Part shown: one piece after another, positions 51,340-59,902 of the stretch
How positions within the stretch are numbered: position 1 is the stretch's first letter
How the letters are laid out: each line of letters opens with the position of its first letter
NCBI GenBank assembly: GCA_036345935.2
Contig: JADWOT020001148.1
Span: forward strand, 1 to 64,000
Direction of reading: 5' to 3'
DNA: 64,000 nucleotides
Origin: Taenia hydatigena
Taxonomy: Eukaryota > Platyhelminthes > Cestoda > Cyclophyllidea > Taeniidae
Made by a program: the position numbers and the translations under genes
Notes under the pieces: generated by a model
Database searches by the model: none
What the model was told of the DNA's origin: nothing
Seen by the model: the letters and a program-made list of their open reading frames with translations, nothing else

Positions 51340-51871
51340 CGGGTTCGGGGACCGCCTCGTAGCAGCACTTCTTTTAGTAAGTCCTTCTGCTCTGTGTAGG
51401 CGCAGGCAGCTCGATATCCTCAGCACATGGATGGCTAATCGCCGCAACCATTTGTGACGGTTTGGACCATCTCCATGCACAATGTTGCTCATATTTTTAT
51501 CGTCGCTGCTTTCATTCCACCACGATATGTCTTCTTCAATCTGAAAAAGGGGAAAAAAGAAAAGAAAGATGAGAGAGGATAGGAGGCAGAGGCGGAAGAA
51601 GCAGGAGGCAGGTAACGCGAAATAGGTGGGTTAAGAAGTGAGAAGTTAAAACCAACCAACCTGCCAACAAACCAGACAACAAATGAATGGTCAAAGGAGA
51701 GCTTACTGGGCCCAGGATACAACTATCTACCTGGTCGTCTGCAAAGTCGCGTACGGAGAGGAAGATTGACCAACTGTGCCACCAGGCCTACACACACAAA
51801 CACACGCGCGTACACATACAAGCAACACATGTTCTCACCTGTTTCCGTGCCACACTGATCACGACAACGAT
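51340..51871 (-). CDS. Three phase-0 candidate exons, unknown protein
   Basis: Minus strand. Exon 51,871-51,839 (33 bp) lies between acceptor ttcctttgtccttctag and donor GTGAGA. Exon 51,787-51,731 (57 bp) lies between acceptor tgtttgtgtgtgtag and donor GTAGAT. Exon 51,540 to about 51,340 follows a very long pyrimidine tract ending ccttttttcag. The first two have lengths divisible by three, and all three read in phase 0 as one frame: IVVVISVARKQ, then AWWHSWSIFLSVRDFADDQ, then IEEDISWWNESSDD onwards. The donor of the third exon is uncertain; CCG|GTGATC at 51,339 is one option. Introns would be 51 and 190 bp. The peptide is Trp-rich and I recognise no family. Confidence 0.3.
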
Positions 51872-51974
51872 CTAGAAGGACAAAGGAAGTGGACAACGGT
51901 ATGCACACACAGTGGGACAGACCGAACGAACAGAGTGGAGATGGATGAGCAGGGAAAGAAGTGCACCTTCTTAC

Positions 51975-52124
51975 CCGTTAATATGGATCACCAGGTAGAG
52001 GGACTCTCCACAAGGTGGGAGATGAATGTGGAGAATGGGATGGGAAGGTGGGGTATGAGCCGAACTATGCAATACGAAGCGGGAAGTAGGTGAAAAGCAC
52101 TAACCTTCGCTCTCAAGGGCATAA
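51975..52124 (-). CDS. Two candidate micro-exons (20 and 29 bp)
   Basis: Minus strand. A 20-bp stretch (52,124-52,105) lies between a pyrimidine tract ending tctccaccag and the strong donor GTTAGT. A 29-bp stretch (52,003-51,975) precedes the donor GTAAGA, and its acceptor (cttgtggagag) is weaker. In the only fully open reading the first ends in phase 0 and the second starts in phase 0 (SLYLVIHIN). Such short exons can also be chance pairs of splice-like words in CT-rich DNA, so confidence is low. Confidence 0.2.
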
Positions 52125-52349
52125 CTGGTGGAGAAGGAGTGGGATGAGGAGGAAGAGGTGGCAGAACTGAGGCGGCATGGAATAAAACAAACTACAGAAA
52201 AGTAAAAAAAAATTGAAGATGGGAATGAAGGGGACACGGCAATGCTAGCTAAGTTAAAGCAAAATTCAAACATTGCTTAAACCTAGTGTAGTCTACTCTG
52301 GTGTAGTCTAGGACTCGTCTAGTTGGGAGCAAAACTTCTCTCATCACCA

Positions 52350-52531
52350 TCACCATTTAACATAGCTTGATGAGGAATAAAGGAAATGGAGAGAGGAATG
52401 GGACTTGCTTAAAGGGCGTTGGCAAATAATAGGGCTGGAGGAGGAGGAAGAGGAGAAGAGACTGTGGGTCCGGGAGAGGAGAACGTGACAGAAACGTGGG
52501 GTAGCCAGACGAGTGAGACTCCCTGGCGTCA
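52350..52531 (-). CDS. Candidate exon 4 (last) of a phase-1 gene model
   Basis: Minus strand. The acceptor is catgtttccatttcag, just above 52,531. The exon supplies two bases to complete a split codon and then runs 60 codons, including the TGA, to 52,350. The start reads VTPGSLTRLATPRFCHVLL; a Ser run of seven follows and the end is Ser-rich. It is phase-compatible with the exon at 52,710-52,826, from which it is separated by a 178-bp CT-rich intron. A second frame in the same exon is also open. Family unknown. Confidence 0.33.
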
Positions 52532-52709
52532 CTGAAATGGAAACATGAAGGACTGTAAGAAGATGATATGTAGGCAGCACTCTTTCCTCCCTTTTCTCTG
52601 GTTTGAATAAATGAAGCGTAAGCACTAAGACATAATGCAAGACGCAGTGCTAAGGAGCACATGCAGTGAAGTGGAATTCAGACAAGAAAAAGAGGAAGAA
52701 GTGACTCAC

Positions 52710-52826
52710 CGAAAATGGATTGAAGAGGGACATGCGAGAGGAGGAGGAGGCAAAAGGGTTTCCGCTCCACCATCTCGGAGACGTCACCGGACCTTGCTGC
52801 TGCGTATGCACTTTTGTCACTAATAT
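52710..52826 (-). CDS. Candidate exon 3 of a phase-1 gene model
   Basis: Minus strand, 117 bp (39 codons, phase 1 in and phase 1 out). It is bounded by the acceptor cttctgcctggcag and the near-consensus donor GTGAGT. The reading is DISDKSAYAAARSGDVSEM and continues to PLQSIFG. Both splice sites are strong by eye, and this is the best-bounded exon of the model. No known domain. The frame without the upstream splice is also open, so the reading depends on the phase link. Confidence 0.38.
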
Positions 52827-53244
52827 CTGCCAGGCAGAAGAGAAAGACCTCATTGCATGCAGCCTGCAGCCGCGTTAGCCCGATTCGACGTGACAAATGA
52901 GGAGGAGTTAAGGTTGATTTGAACGGTAGGTCATGAAGAGGGCTACCTACATATCCTCTTCATTCGAACCTTTCTCACTCTCTTCCACACCAGACCGTCA
53001 TAACCAGACATACGTGGCTGCTCTATTCTACTCATATTTGAATTAGTCCAGTACAGTCCGACCTAGTTAAGCCTAGTTTTGCCTAACGTGCTACACTGCT
53101 TCTGTTTCACTACACCTGCTCCTGCTTCTGTCCCTACTCCTGCTCTCGATTAGGCGATTCGCAATCGCGTGCGAGACAGACATAAGAAACGAGATGAGCA
53201 AAGCGGTACAAGGCATACCTGCATGAAAGAAAATGGCGACTTAC

Positions 53245-53391
53245 CCCTAAAGGCTGCTATGGAGCTGACAAAGGTAACTTCGTGATGGATCTCCCTAATT
53301 CTGTGTCTGCGTGAGTACTTGCTCCGCACCAGAGAAGACAATGGTGGCGATTGTACCTCTCCGATGGAGGCGAAGTAACACGCTTGTTCAA
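53245..53391 (-). CDS. Candidate exon 2 of a phase-1 gene model
   Basis: Minus strand, 147 bp (49 codons, phase 1 in and out). The acceptor is a long pyrimidine tract ending ccgtctacttcag; the donor is GGG|GTAAGTCG. The reading starts VEQACYFASIGEVQSPP and ends VTFVSSIAAFRG, with a basic patch RSKYSRRHRIR in the middle. The last nine exonic bases and the donor (ttagg|ggtaagtcg) repeat those of exon 1 almost exactly. Removing introns of 449 bp above and 418 bp below keeps the frame open. Confidence 0.36.
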
Positions 53392-53840
53392 CTGAAGTAG
53401 ACGGAGGAATGGGTAAATGAGGAGAAGAGAGGAGATGAGGAGCTGGGAGCAGAGGGGCAAGGATATTAGGGAAGAGGGCTGGCGAAATGTTATTACTGTA
53501 TGTCTATGCGTAGTGCTGTAGACATTTCATCTTCATTTCCTTCGTTCTCGCTTCCCACTACCCCACAATACCTTCATCTACCCACTCCTATAACCATGCA
53601 ACTGATTGAAAAAAAAAATCTACACACCTCTCCCTGAAGGCACGCTTTAAGCATTTAACCCTGGCTTTCTCTCTTGATATGTGAAATGCACTGGCATACT
53701 AGCGAGCACAATGTTGAATTAACGCATGCAAACCTAGTAGAGAAGAAAAGGGGCAAGATGGATTAGAGGAAGGAAGAGGAGGAGCAGAAGTAGACGTGGG
53801 AGGAGGAAGAGGCGGAGAAAAGGATGATAGTACGACTTAC

Positions 53841-54240
53841 CCCTAATTTCTGCGATTTCTACCTGCTTCGGTCTCTTGACGTCTTTGCAACTTTTGGAAA
53901 TGACGAGAGGAAGGAGAGCGGGATGACGTCGGAGGCGAAAGTTTAGGAAGATGAGAAGGAAACTGAAGGCGAGGAGAACGAACCAAAAGGAGGTGAAGAC
54001 GCTGGCAATGAACCGAGTAGTGGAAATAAGGAAAAGACGGAGAAGCAAGATGAGTAGTGGAAGGTTTCGCAACGCGTACGTATGCATTTCTGATAGTTGA
54101 GTGTGTGATTGACGTCTTCGCATTTGACATGTGCGTAGATTGATCTGCGGCACGTGTCTCGTAGTGTCTAGCAGTGGCGTCTGCTGGTGTCGTCTTTGCA
54201 CAACAGTCCTCCTTATAGGTTGTTTCCTGGTAGCAGACAT
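53841..54240 (-). CDS. Candidate exon 1, possible two-span membrane protein start
   Basis: Minus strand, 400 bp from an ATG at 54,240 to the donor at 53,841/53,840 (AGGG|GTAAGTCG), 133 codons plus one base. Residues 1-55 are strongly basic and polar. Two hydrophobic segments follow at about 60-75 and 80-101, then a basic tail ending VEIAEIRG. Spliced to the three lower exons it gives 281 codons in one frame. The hydrophobic part comes from a CT-rich tract, so membrane spans may be compositional. An overlapping frame (54,406 to 53,843, 187 codons) also starts at an ATG, with a signal-anchor-like Leu run, and is a rival reading. Family unknown. Confidence 0.33.
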
Positions 54241-54423
54241 CGCCTTCCCATGTGCTTCTCTGCTTTGGCTCAATAGCCATCACATCATAGCACACATGGA
54301 GGAGGAGCAGAAGGAAGAGAATTAGAAGGTTCACTAATACTAACGTTCTCAGAGAGGAGTACGTCGACTCAACAAATGCATTCATCTTCGGCTTTCCTTT
54401 TCTCACCCGGTATGCTTGATAAG

Positions 54424-54585
54424 TTAAAGGCCTGATTTAGAATGCAGCTGTCGTCGTGCCATCGTCCACGTCATCGAGAACACAGGAACGTGGTTCCTCA
54501 CAGCTTCAAAGACGCCAGTGCCGCAGATTGCGCTGATCAGTATTGGTTGGTTAGACCACCGACCGACCGAATGCCACAGGTGAGA
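54424..54585 (-). CDS. Candidate exon upstream of the phase-1 model
   Basis: Minus strand. It follows a good acceptor (cattttatcgtctgcctttccag) and is open in phase 0 for 53 codons to a TAA at 54,424. The reading includes SNQPILISAICGTGVFEAV. A donor-like GTGAGG lies after GVFEA, and another (GTGAGA) just below the stop. I could not link it in phase to the exon at 54,240. It may belong to the same or another minus-strand gene, or be untranslated. No family recognised. Confidence 0.22.
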   Translation of the reverse strand, partial: SHLWHSVGRWSNQPILISAICGTGVFEAVRNHVPVFSMTWTMARRQLHSKSGL

Positions 54586-55144
54586 CTGGAAAGGCAGACG
54601 ATAAAATGCCAGTAGTGGAAGTTGAATGAAGGCTGTAGAGTACTATGCATAAAAGGAGGTACTTACGGATGTGTTTAATCACATCGTTGAAAGATCAATG
54701 TGTTGTCGATAGAGTGTGACGAATGGGTGTTGAGGCCCAGGATGCAATGGAAGTTAAAGGATGGGTGGTGGATGCTCTGTGGGCATTTAGATTTTGGAAT
54801 CGGATTAGAGGACAGAGTGGAGCTGGCTGCAGGAGGCAATGTTGACGTCTCTTCACGGACCCTTTCCTGAGTCGAAGGGGTTAACAAATTGCAAAAGGCG
54901 AGTAGGGGGCCGGAAAGAGTTGGGATCGAAGTCATGATTGTAATGGCTTAGGCAGTGTGTCGCGAACAGCTTGAGTACACTTTGTAATTCCCACAACGGG
55001 CAACTACATCACGATAGGCAGCTCATTGACTGCTTTATTGATAAAAGTATTGATTTATTGGTCAGTCAGTCAACGATCAACGATACGCAGACAGAATTAG
55101 GCCGCCGATCATGGAAAACGACATCAATCCGTCGCAGCCCTTCG

Positions 55145-55684
55145 ATGAAGTCACCTCTGCCTTTCTTACACTTGTTCTGCTTCAATAAAACAGAACACGA
55201 CAGGTTTCAAATGCACCCAAGTTATAAGTTGGAGGAACCTCCGCATTTGCGTTTGCTAGCACTTTTGAAGCAGTCAAATTTTCCGACGGACGAGATCTCG
55301 CGTCGACGCCTCCCATGGCAAGAAAGTAACTCCCTACTTAGTGAAGTAGGGCTTCAGCAACAACAACCACGAGGTCGACACTTTAGTATCACAGAGGGTC
55401 GAGCAGCAGCAGTGGGGCAAGCGAAGAATACAGGATCATGTTCCCCTCTACTATCTCATGCCCATCAGGTCACAAACGCCGCAACATCTCGCAGCAGCGG
55501 TAATACCAACAGTAGGAAGCATCGACGACGCAGCACCTCCCCCTCATCACTCTCCCTCCCAACCTCCTCCTCCTCCTCCTCTATTTCCTGCTGCGCCGAC
55601 CGCCACTTCAACTCTGACAGTCATCTGCAAAGAAAGTCAAAATCCTGTCAAACTAATAGGTCTCAGTTGCACACTTCTTTCTGA
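55145..55684 (+). CDS. Open frame of 179 codons, Ser/Arg-rich end, unknown
   Basis: Plus strand. The frame is open from 54,971; the first ATG is at 55,145. From there it runs 179 codons. The middle is mixed and non-repetitive (MHPSYKLEEPPHLRLLALL, then DEISRRRLPWQESNSLL), with a QQQQ run and then a Ser/Arg-rich tail including a run of Ser. No domain is recognised. From 55,458 another frame, also starting at an ATG, overlaps it. An acceptor-like tract (cccctctactatctcatgcccatcag) ends at 55,469, so the true structure may be an exon in this frame spliced into the other. Confidence 0.28.
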   Translation: MKSPLPFLHLFCFNKTEHDRFQMHPSYKLEEPPHLRLLALLKQSNFPTDEISRRRLPWQESNSLLSEVGLQQQQPRGRHFSITEGRAAAVGQAKNTGSCSPLLSHAHQVTNAATSRSSGNTNSRKHRRRSTSPSSLSLPTSSSSSSISCCADRHFNSDSHLQRKSKSCQTNRSQLHTSF

Positions 55685-55829
55685 CCGGACAATCAGCACC
55701 CAAAGCAGCCAGCAGCAGCAATTGTTGGTAATTGTGATCAATGGAAGTCCACTACTACTACCACTGTTACTGCTACAGCCTTCCACGCAGACACTTCTGA
55801 GTCGCCGAGATGCCGCCCTATTCTTCTAA
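55458..55829 (+). CDS. Overlapping open frame of 123 codons, Pro- and Gln-rich
   Basis: Plus strand, ATG at 55,458, 123 codons. The first third has proline runs (SQPPPPPPLFP) from a CTC/CCT triplet tract; a QQQQ run and a Leu-rich tail follow. Low-complexity triplet tracts keep several frames open at once, so at most one of this frame and the frame at 55,145-55,684 is likely to be real. An acceptor-like tract ends at 55,469, which would allow entry as an exon. Family unknown. Confidence 0.22.
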   Translation: MPIRSQTPQHLAAAVIPTVGSIDDAAPPPHHSPSQPPPPPPLFPAAPTATSTLTVICKESQNPVKLIGLSCTLLSDRTISTQSSQQQQLLVIVINGSPLLLPLLLLQPSTQTLLSRRDAALFF

Positions 55830-57770
55830 GCAAGACAAACAAATGAACAGGTAAACAACCAAACGTAAACTCATGTCGAAGCTGAACCCGCGTTCAGGAG
55901 ATCAGTGAGGTCAGAATTCCTGCACTACATCATCGAGAACTGGAATTTTAGCTAACACGGTGGAAACCAATCCATGCTCATTCGAAGAACAACCAGAACA
56001 ATCGGAATCAACAGATCAAAGTACTCTACAGCAGCATAGAACTGCGTAGGAAGGGAACTGATAAGCAGATACCCATAAATAAATGAGTATCTATCAGTGA
56101 GAAAATAATGAATGGGCAGAAAGCTCTTAACAAAGTTAAAGGTCTATTCATCAAATTAGGCCTCATCATTCAAAACCCATACCTGTTAAAGTAGCAAACT
56201 ATTTGGAAACAACCAAAACAATCTCGATTATTCGCTAGAAATATTGCGCAGTCAAAACACCAACTCGAGCAGGTAGTACAAATGGAAAACAACGAGTCTT
56301 GACAGCAAATGCAGCTGCTTCTTTAACGCTTTTTATATTTAAGCAGTTAAAGGAGGCAGATAAACAGGTGCACATATATATATATATGCACACAATAGGT
56401 TATTATTCGCAAGAAAATCTTGAATAAATGTCAAGCAGCTGGGTTGGTTACAACTCTCCTTAACTAAGTTACGCATCATCATCAGAAGTCAACCTTCAGC
56501 AAGGGAGCTAACCACCTCTATAATTATCAAAACAACCGTAATTTATTGTCTGAAGCATTGTAGAGTGCAAAAAATGCAGTTGTAGTTGGAAAACAAAACG
56601 CCCTAATGGTCACATTATGAAGCTTTTGCGTTTACCCTAGCAATTAAAAGCGAAAATGAAGCAAATCGGTATTAAAATGGCCTAAAATTACAAATACTAA
56701 ACTCGTGACCAGCAAAGGGCGTTGAATACCCACCCGACTGATATGAAACGAGGACCCCTAAAATGCACACCACTTACGCGCTCAATATACAAAGCTAACC
56801 AATCACCTCAGCGTTTGCTTGATAAAACAAACAAGCTTTTAATTTTTATGTTTTATCCTTAAGTTTAAGGCTGCTGCTAGTGCTAAGATTTGTCTTTGGT
56901 GTTATATTTGAAGAGCAAACATGTAAACAAAACAAATTAAAAAGCATGCAGCAATGAGAAACTCAGCAGCGAATCGTAAGGTTATAAATACAAATGAAAC
57001 CATTTATAAACAATGCAAAGACAAAATCACATTTTTACAAAAGGGCAAAAATTTTTTTTGCTATTTATTTTTAGGTTTTAGGTTATATGGAGCGTGCTTT
57101 GTAGGTCAGAACAAGACGACAATTTGAACCTGGTTGCGGAGCAGCGTGTTGGCTCCTAAGGGCGATTTATCCCTGTTTTGAACTCTCCTACAAGATCTTT
57201 CCGTTTCCACTCTCTTGTTTATCATAAAGATGTCAAAGCGGGCTCAGACTTTTTAATAGCATGGGCGGTGAGAGAGAAGAGGAGGAACGCTCTAGATCCG
57301 TTGCATAACATTACTGACGTTTAAACTTATAAAAGTCCATTTTTCTTTCCAATTCGCTGTAAATTTCTAACATTTAGCTTTTAATTATGACTTTTCTTAA
57401 CTTTATGTTCGATTAATGCAACACAAAGGACGGTTAAGGTTACGAACGAATAACTGGCTTGTGTGGTTTGCTCCACGTTTGCTTTTGCGTTCCTTCTAAT
57501 TAGAGTTTGCCAATTTCTCAAAGCTTCTCATCCCTACACTACTTCTTCCCTCCCTTTTTTCTCCTTCTATCTTCCACTTGTTCATTTATTAACAGCAGAC
57601 ATCTTCTCCTATTCCTTTCCTCTTTTACCGCTCCTAATTTCTCCTTCTTTACTGTCACACACACGCACACCAGCTAGCGGCAAAATAAAGTTCCTTTATT
57701 CATGACAGAAAAGCAAACGGGAAGCTCTGTTACCATCAGGCACCCCGGGATTTGATACATAAACCATCCC
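55830..57770. other. AT-richer stretch, nothing recognised apart from a TA run
   Basis: No gene is supported. There is a short TA microsatellite at about 56,375-56,388. From 57,530 to 57,660 the plus strand is CT-rich and gives a Leu/Phe/Ser-rich frame that I consider compositional. The C-terminal part of the kinase that should follow 57,773 on the minus strand was looked for here and not found. Confidence 0.45.
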
Positions 57771-57772
57771 TT

Positions 57773-57899
57773 TTAAGACGTGTCTCCGTACTCTGGAACG
57801 CCATGCATGAGGACCCCAAAGGACCAGACATCAGCTTTAGCATTTGGCTGGTAGCTGCTCATTATTGCCTCTGGTGACAACCAACAAAAAGGGAAGCAC
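57773..57899 (-). pseudogene. Tyrosine kinase remnant: APE and subdomain IX exon
   Basis: Minus strand. After a textbook acceptor (ctgcttccgtcatcgccctccag) the frame reads CFPFCWLSPEAIMSS and then KADVWSFGVLMHGVPEYGD before TAA at 57,773. In tyrosine kinases the activation segment ends in a [FL]P[VI][KR]W[MLT][AS]PE[AS][IL] motif. It is followed by subdomain IX, [SA]DVWS[FY]GVL[ML]WE. Both are here in order and spacing. Changes: the Lys/Arg before Trp is Cys, and the invariant-type Trp-Glu of MWE is His-Gly. A stop then comes before the rest of the C-lobe. I read this as one exon of a dead kinase gene; the segments above it supply earlier domain parts. Confidence 0.72.
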
Positions 57900-58861
57900 C
57901 TGGAGGGCGATGACGGAAGCAGAAAGAAATCAAATCATCAATCAACGCTTTAGGTCGATAAATGAGGCGTTTGTCTAATGGACACATAAAGACCGAATGA
58001 AACTAGACTTTGGTAAAGCCTCAACTAAAGCCAATGATTTCTTACTCGAAGATAGTGAGCGTCATGGAGCCACTCTCGTCTTTATCACGTTCGACACTCG
58101 TAAATCGCCCTCCATCACTTGCCTTATCTTTAGATACCTCTCAACCATTACAGCCATCCAATCAAACAAAATACGTGCAATTCTATTATTGTTGACTGAC
58201 TAATCTATCTATTATTGTAAAAATGCCTTCTCGAGGGTAAGTTACACGTAACTTCAGTGGATTAAGGCAGAGGCCGAAGAACGTGCAATATGCGTTGATG
58301 CGAAGGTCTTTGCATAATCTTTTTCCCCTCAAGAAAGGCTTCAACATTTAAGCCCTTAAAACTCTACAACACTGCTACCCTCAACTAGCGTGTGAGACTA
58401 GGATAGAATATAATGAAGTTGCCCCTTCCCACTTCCTTCTCCGGTTTCAAGTCCTCTCAATGGGTTGCAGGAGCCGTTGCACACAGACGTGCCCTAACCA
58501 GACCCACCATAAAGGTGAGAGGTCATGCTGAGAAAGAGAAAGGAAATCGAAAAAAAAGGATAAAAAGAATGCAGAAAAGACTGATATGATCTGCCGTCAA
58601 TATGAGGTGGAATTCAGGATACCGAGTGTTACTAATATGAAGTTATCGCTGCAAGATGTTACGCTCATGCCAAGCTTTAGCATCTTAGCTGCAAACTGTT
58701 TCAGGGATCTTTTTGGGATTATGACAGTAGCGAACTATGGTATTCGTTTTATTTGCCATCACCAGGTCAACCGATTCCTCTTTTTTACTTAGGCAAGAGG
58801 AATGGTGCCACTGACATGACCTTGAGTAAAAGCACAATCTGACAAAATATAGCAATCTGTT
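57900..58861. other. Interval inside the kinase pseudogene
   Basis: Lies between the catalytic-loop remnant and the APE exon, consistent with a former intron of about 0.95 kb. No other feature is recognised. A GC-richer patch at 58,425-58,525 has a donor-like GTGAGA on the plus strand but no linked exon. Confidence 0.35.
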
Positions 58862-59100
58862 GTAAAAATGCTGTAAGGATCATTTCATATGCTCTACCCA
58901 AACGCATTTCGAGTTGAATGCGGTGACTGCCGGCGCATGTAGTCCACGTGGCTGGCCATGTTTTGGCAATTGAGAAGCGCCTCGTCTGACATTTCTTTAG
59001 CTCTTGAGTGTCTCCACCCGATTTGGGTGTTACAAAGGCGTCTCTGAAGAATGCTCTCAAATACCACAAGCCACCCAGTCACGATTTCTTTGATGTCTGC
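58862..59100 (-). pseudogene. Tyrosine kinase remnant: helix E and catalytic loop, frameshifted
   Basis: Minus strand. One frame reads ALLNCQNMASHVDYMRRQS, as in helix E (usually ..AxQ[IV]AxGMxYL..), then HSTRNAFG where kinases have HRDLAxRNVLxG, then TAG at 58,894. In the next frame GRAYEMILTAFL continues where xYEMKIxDFGL would stand. The catalytic Asp and the DFG motif are both lost. Order (helix E, catalytic loop, DFG position) and spacing match a tyrosine kinase C-lobe; a deletion in the catalytic loop explains the frameshift. The stretch just above, to 59,100, is open (VVFESILQRR) and less certain. The segment belongs with the remnants at 57.8 and 59.6-59.9 kb. Confidence 0.55.
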
Positions 59101-59102
59101 GT

Positions 59103-59566
59103 CCGCTTAGCCATGACGATTGTGATTGGACTGTGAGCTGTGCCAATCACATGACGCGTGCTTATTGGAAGGCACTCATTCGTTGGCTACCCCACACTCG
59201 AGGAAATGACGCACAGCACAGGCTCCGGTGTGGACAGGTTTGTATGTGAGCAGTGGCGTGAACAGTGGTGACAGCTCCATAGTGATGTGTGGACAGCACA
59301 ACTGCAGTGCCGTAGAAGCGCCAATACATCGACTCCTAACTGACAGTATATTGATGCCCGTAAGACCTAATCAGCAAGTTAGAAACGTTCTCTTCAGTAC
59401 CTATTGTCCTTCTCATCGCCCTTACCATCAGGAAAATAGTTTTGCAAAACTACATAAGACACAGCAAGTGTTACCCTTCGACACAAATTAGTGATTCTCA
59501 TATCAGTGGGGTAATGCCTAACAGAATTAGTGCTTTGTAGCTGAGGCAACAACGCCAATCAATGTG
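59103..59566. other. Interval inside the kinase pseudogene
   Basis: Lies between the N-lobe and helix E remnants. It is probably former intron plus lost exon sequence. I see no kinase motif here. A plus-strand frame at 59,228-59,491 starts at a non-ATG codon and is not supported. Confidence 0.35.
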
Positions 59567-59902
59567 TCACCTATGGCGGCACAATGAGGTGGCAGTCCTG
59601 TCTCCGATTTCCTCAATCATAGCTAATATGACGTCAAATGCGAATGCCACTAACTTAAAATTGCAGATCGCCGAGTGGTCCACATTTTTTGTGAGGAGGA
59701 TTCTGCTTTTCCTCTGCTTCTAAACTTGCAATGTTTTCCTACAGTTGAGATTTGGTGTTAAGTGGAGCGCGCCTTTCAGTCCCTTCTCTTTGTATCCAAA
59801 ATGTCCTTCGCTGTGCCAATCTTCAACTAATCCTGTGTAAAGTTGACAGGCAAGTAAATAGGTGAATGAACAAGTAAGCGAATGTGGTTGGACGCAAAAC
59901 AA
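59567..59902 (-). pseudogene. Tyrosine kinase remnant: glycine loop to hinge, with a stop
   Basis: Minus strand. The frame reads VEDWHSEGHFGYKEKGLKG at 59,830-59,770, which fits the ATP-binding glycine loop (GxGxFGxVxKG) with the first and third positions altered. About 20 residues on it reads RKTLQV, then TAG at 59,722-59,720, then Lys: the stop stands just before the position of the beta-3 lysine of VAVK. The same frame continues NVDHSAICNFKLVAFAF and ILAMIEEIGD, matching the usual [LV]xHxxI....V beta-4 and the hinge, to a TGA at 59,567. So the N-lobe is in one frame with one premature stop. Subfamily cannot be named; the closest feel is the cytoplasmic or receptor tyrosine kinase group. 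Confidence 0.55.

Noticed and set aside
51781..51815. CA/GT-rich microsatellite-like run
   Set aside because: It is short and interrupted, and it doubles as the pyrimidine tract of a candidate acceptor; not listed separately.
54675..54935. 86-codon minus-strand frame with a GTAAGT donor just below its stop
   Set aside because: All frames that reach the donor are blocked by stops, so it cannot be a coding exon ending there. It might be a 5' untranslated exon, but that is unsupported.
57463..57705. Hydrophobic plus-strand frame
   Set aside because: It starts at GTG and is translated from a CT-rich tract; Leu/Phe/Ser richness is compositional.
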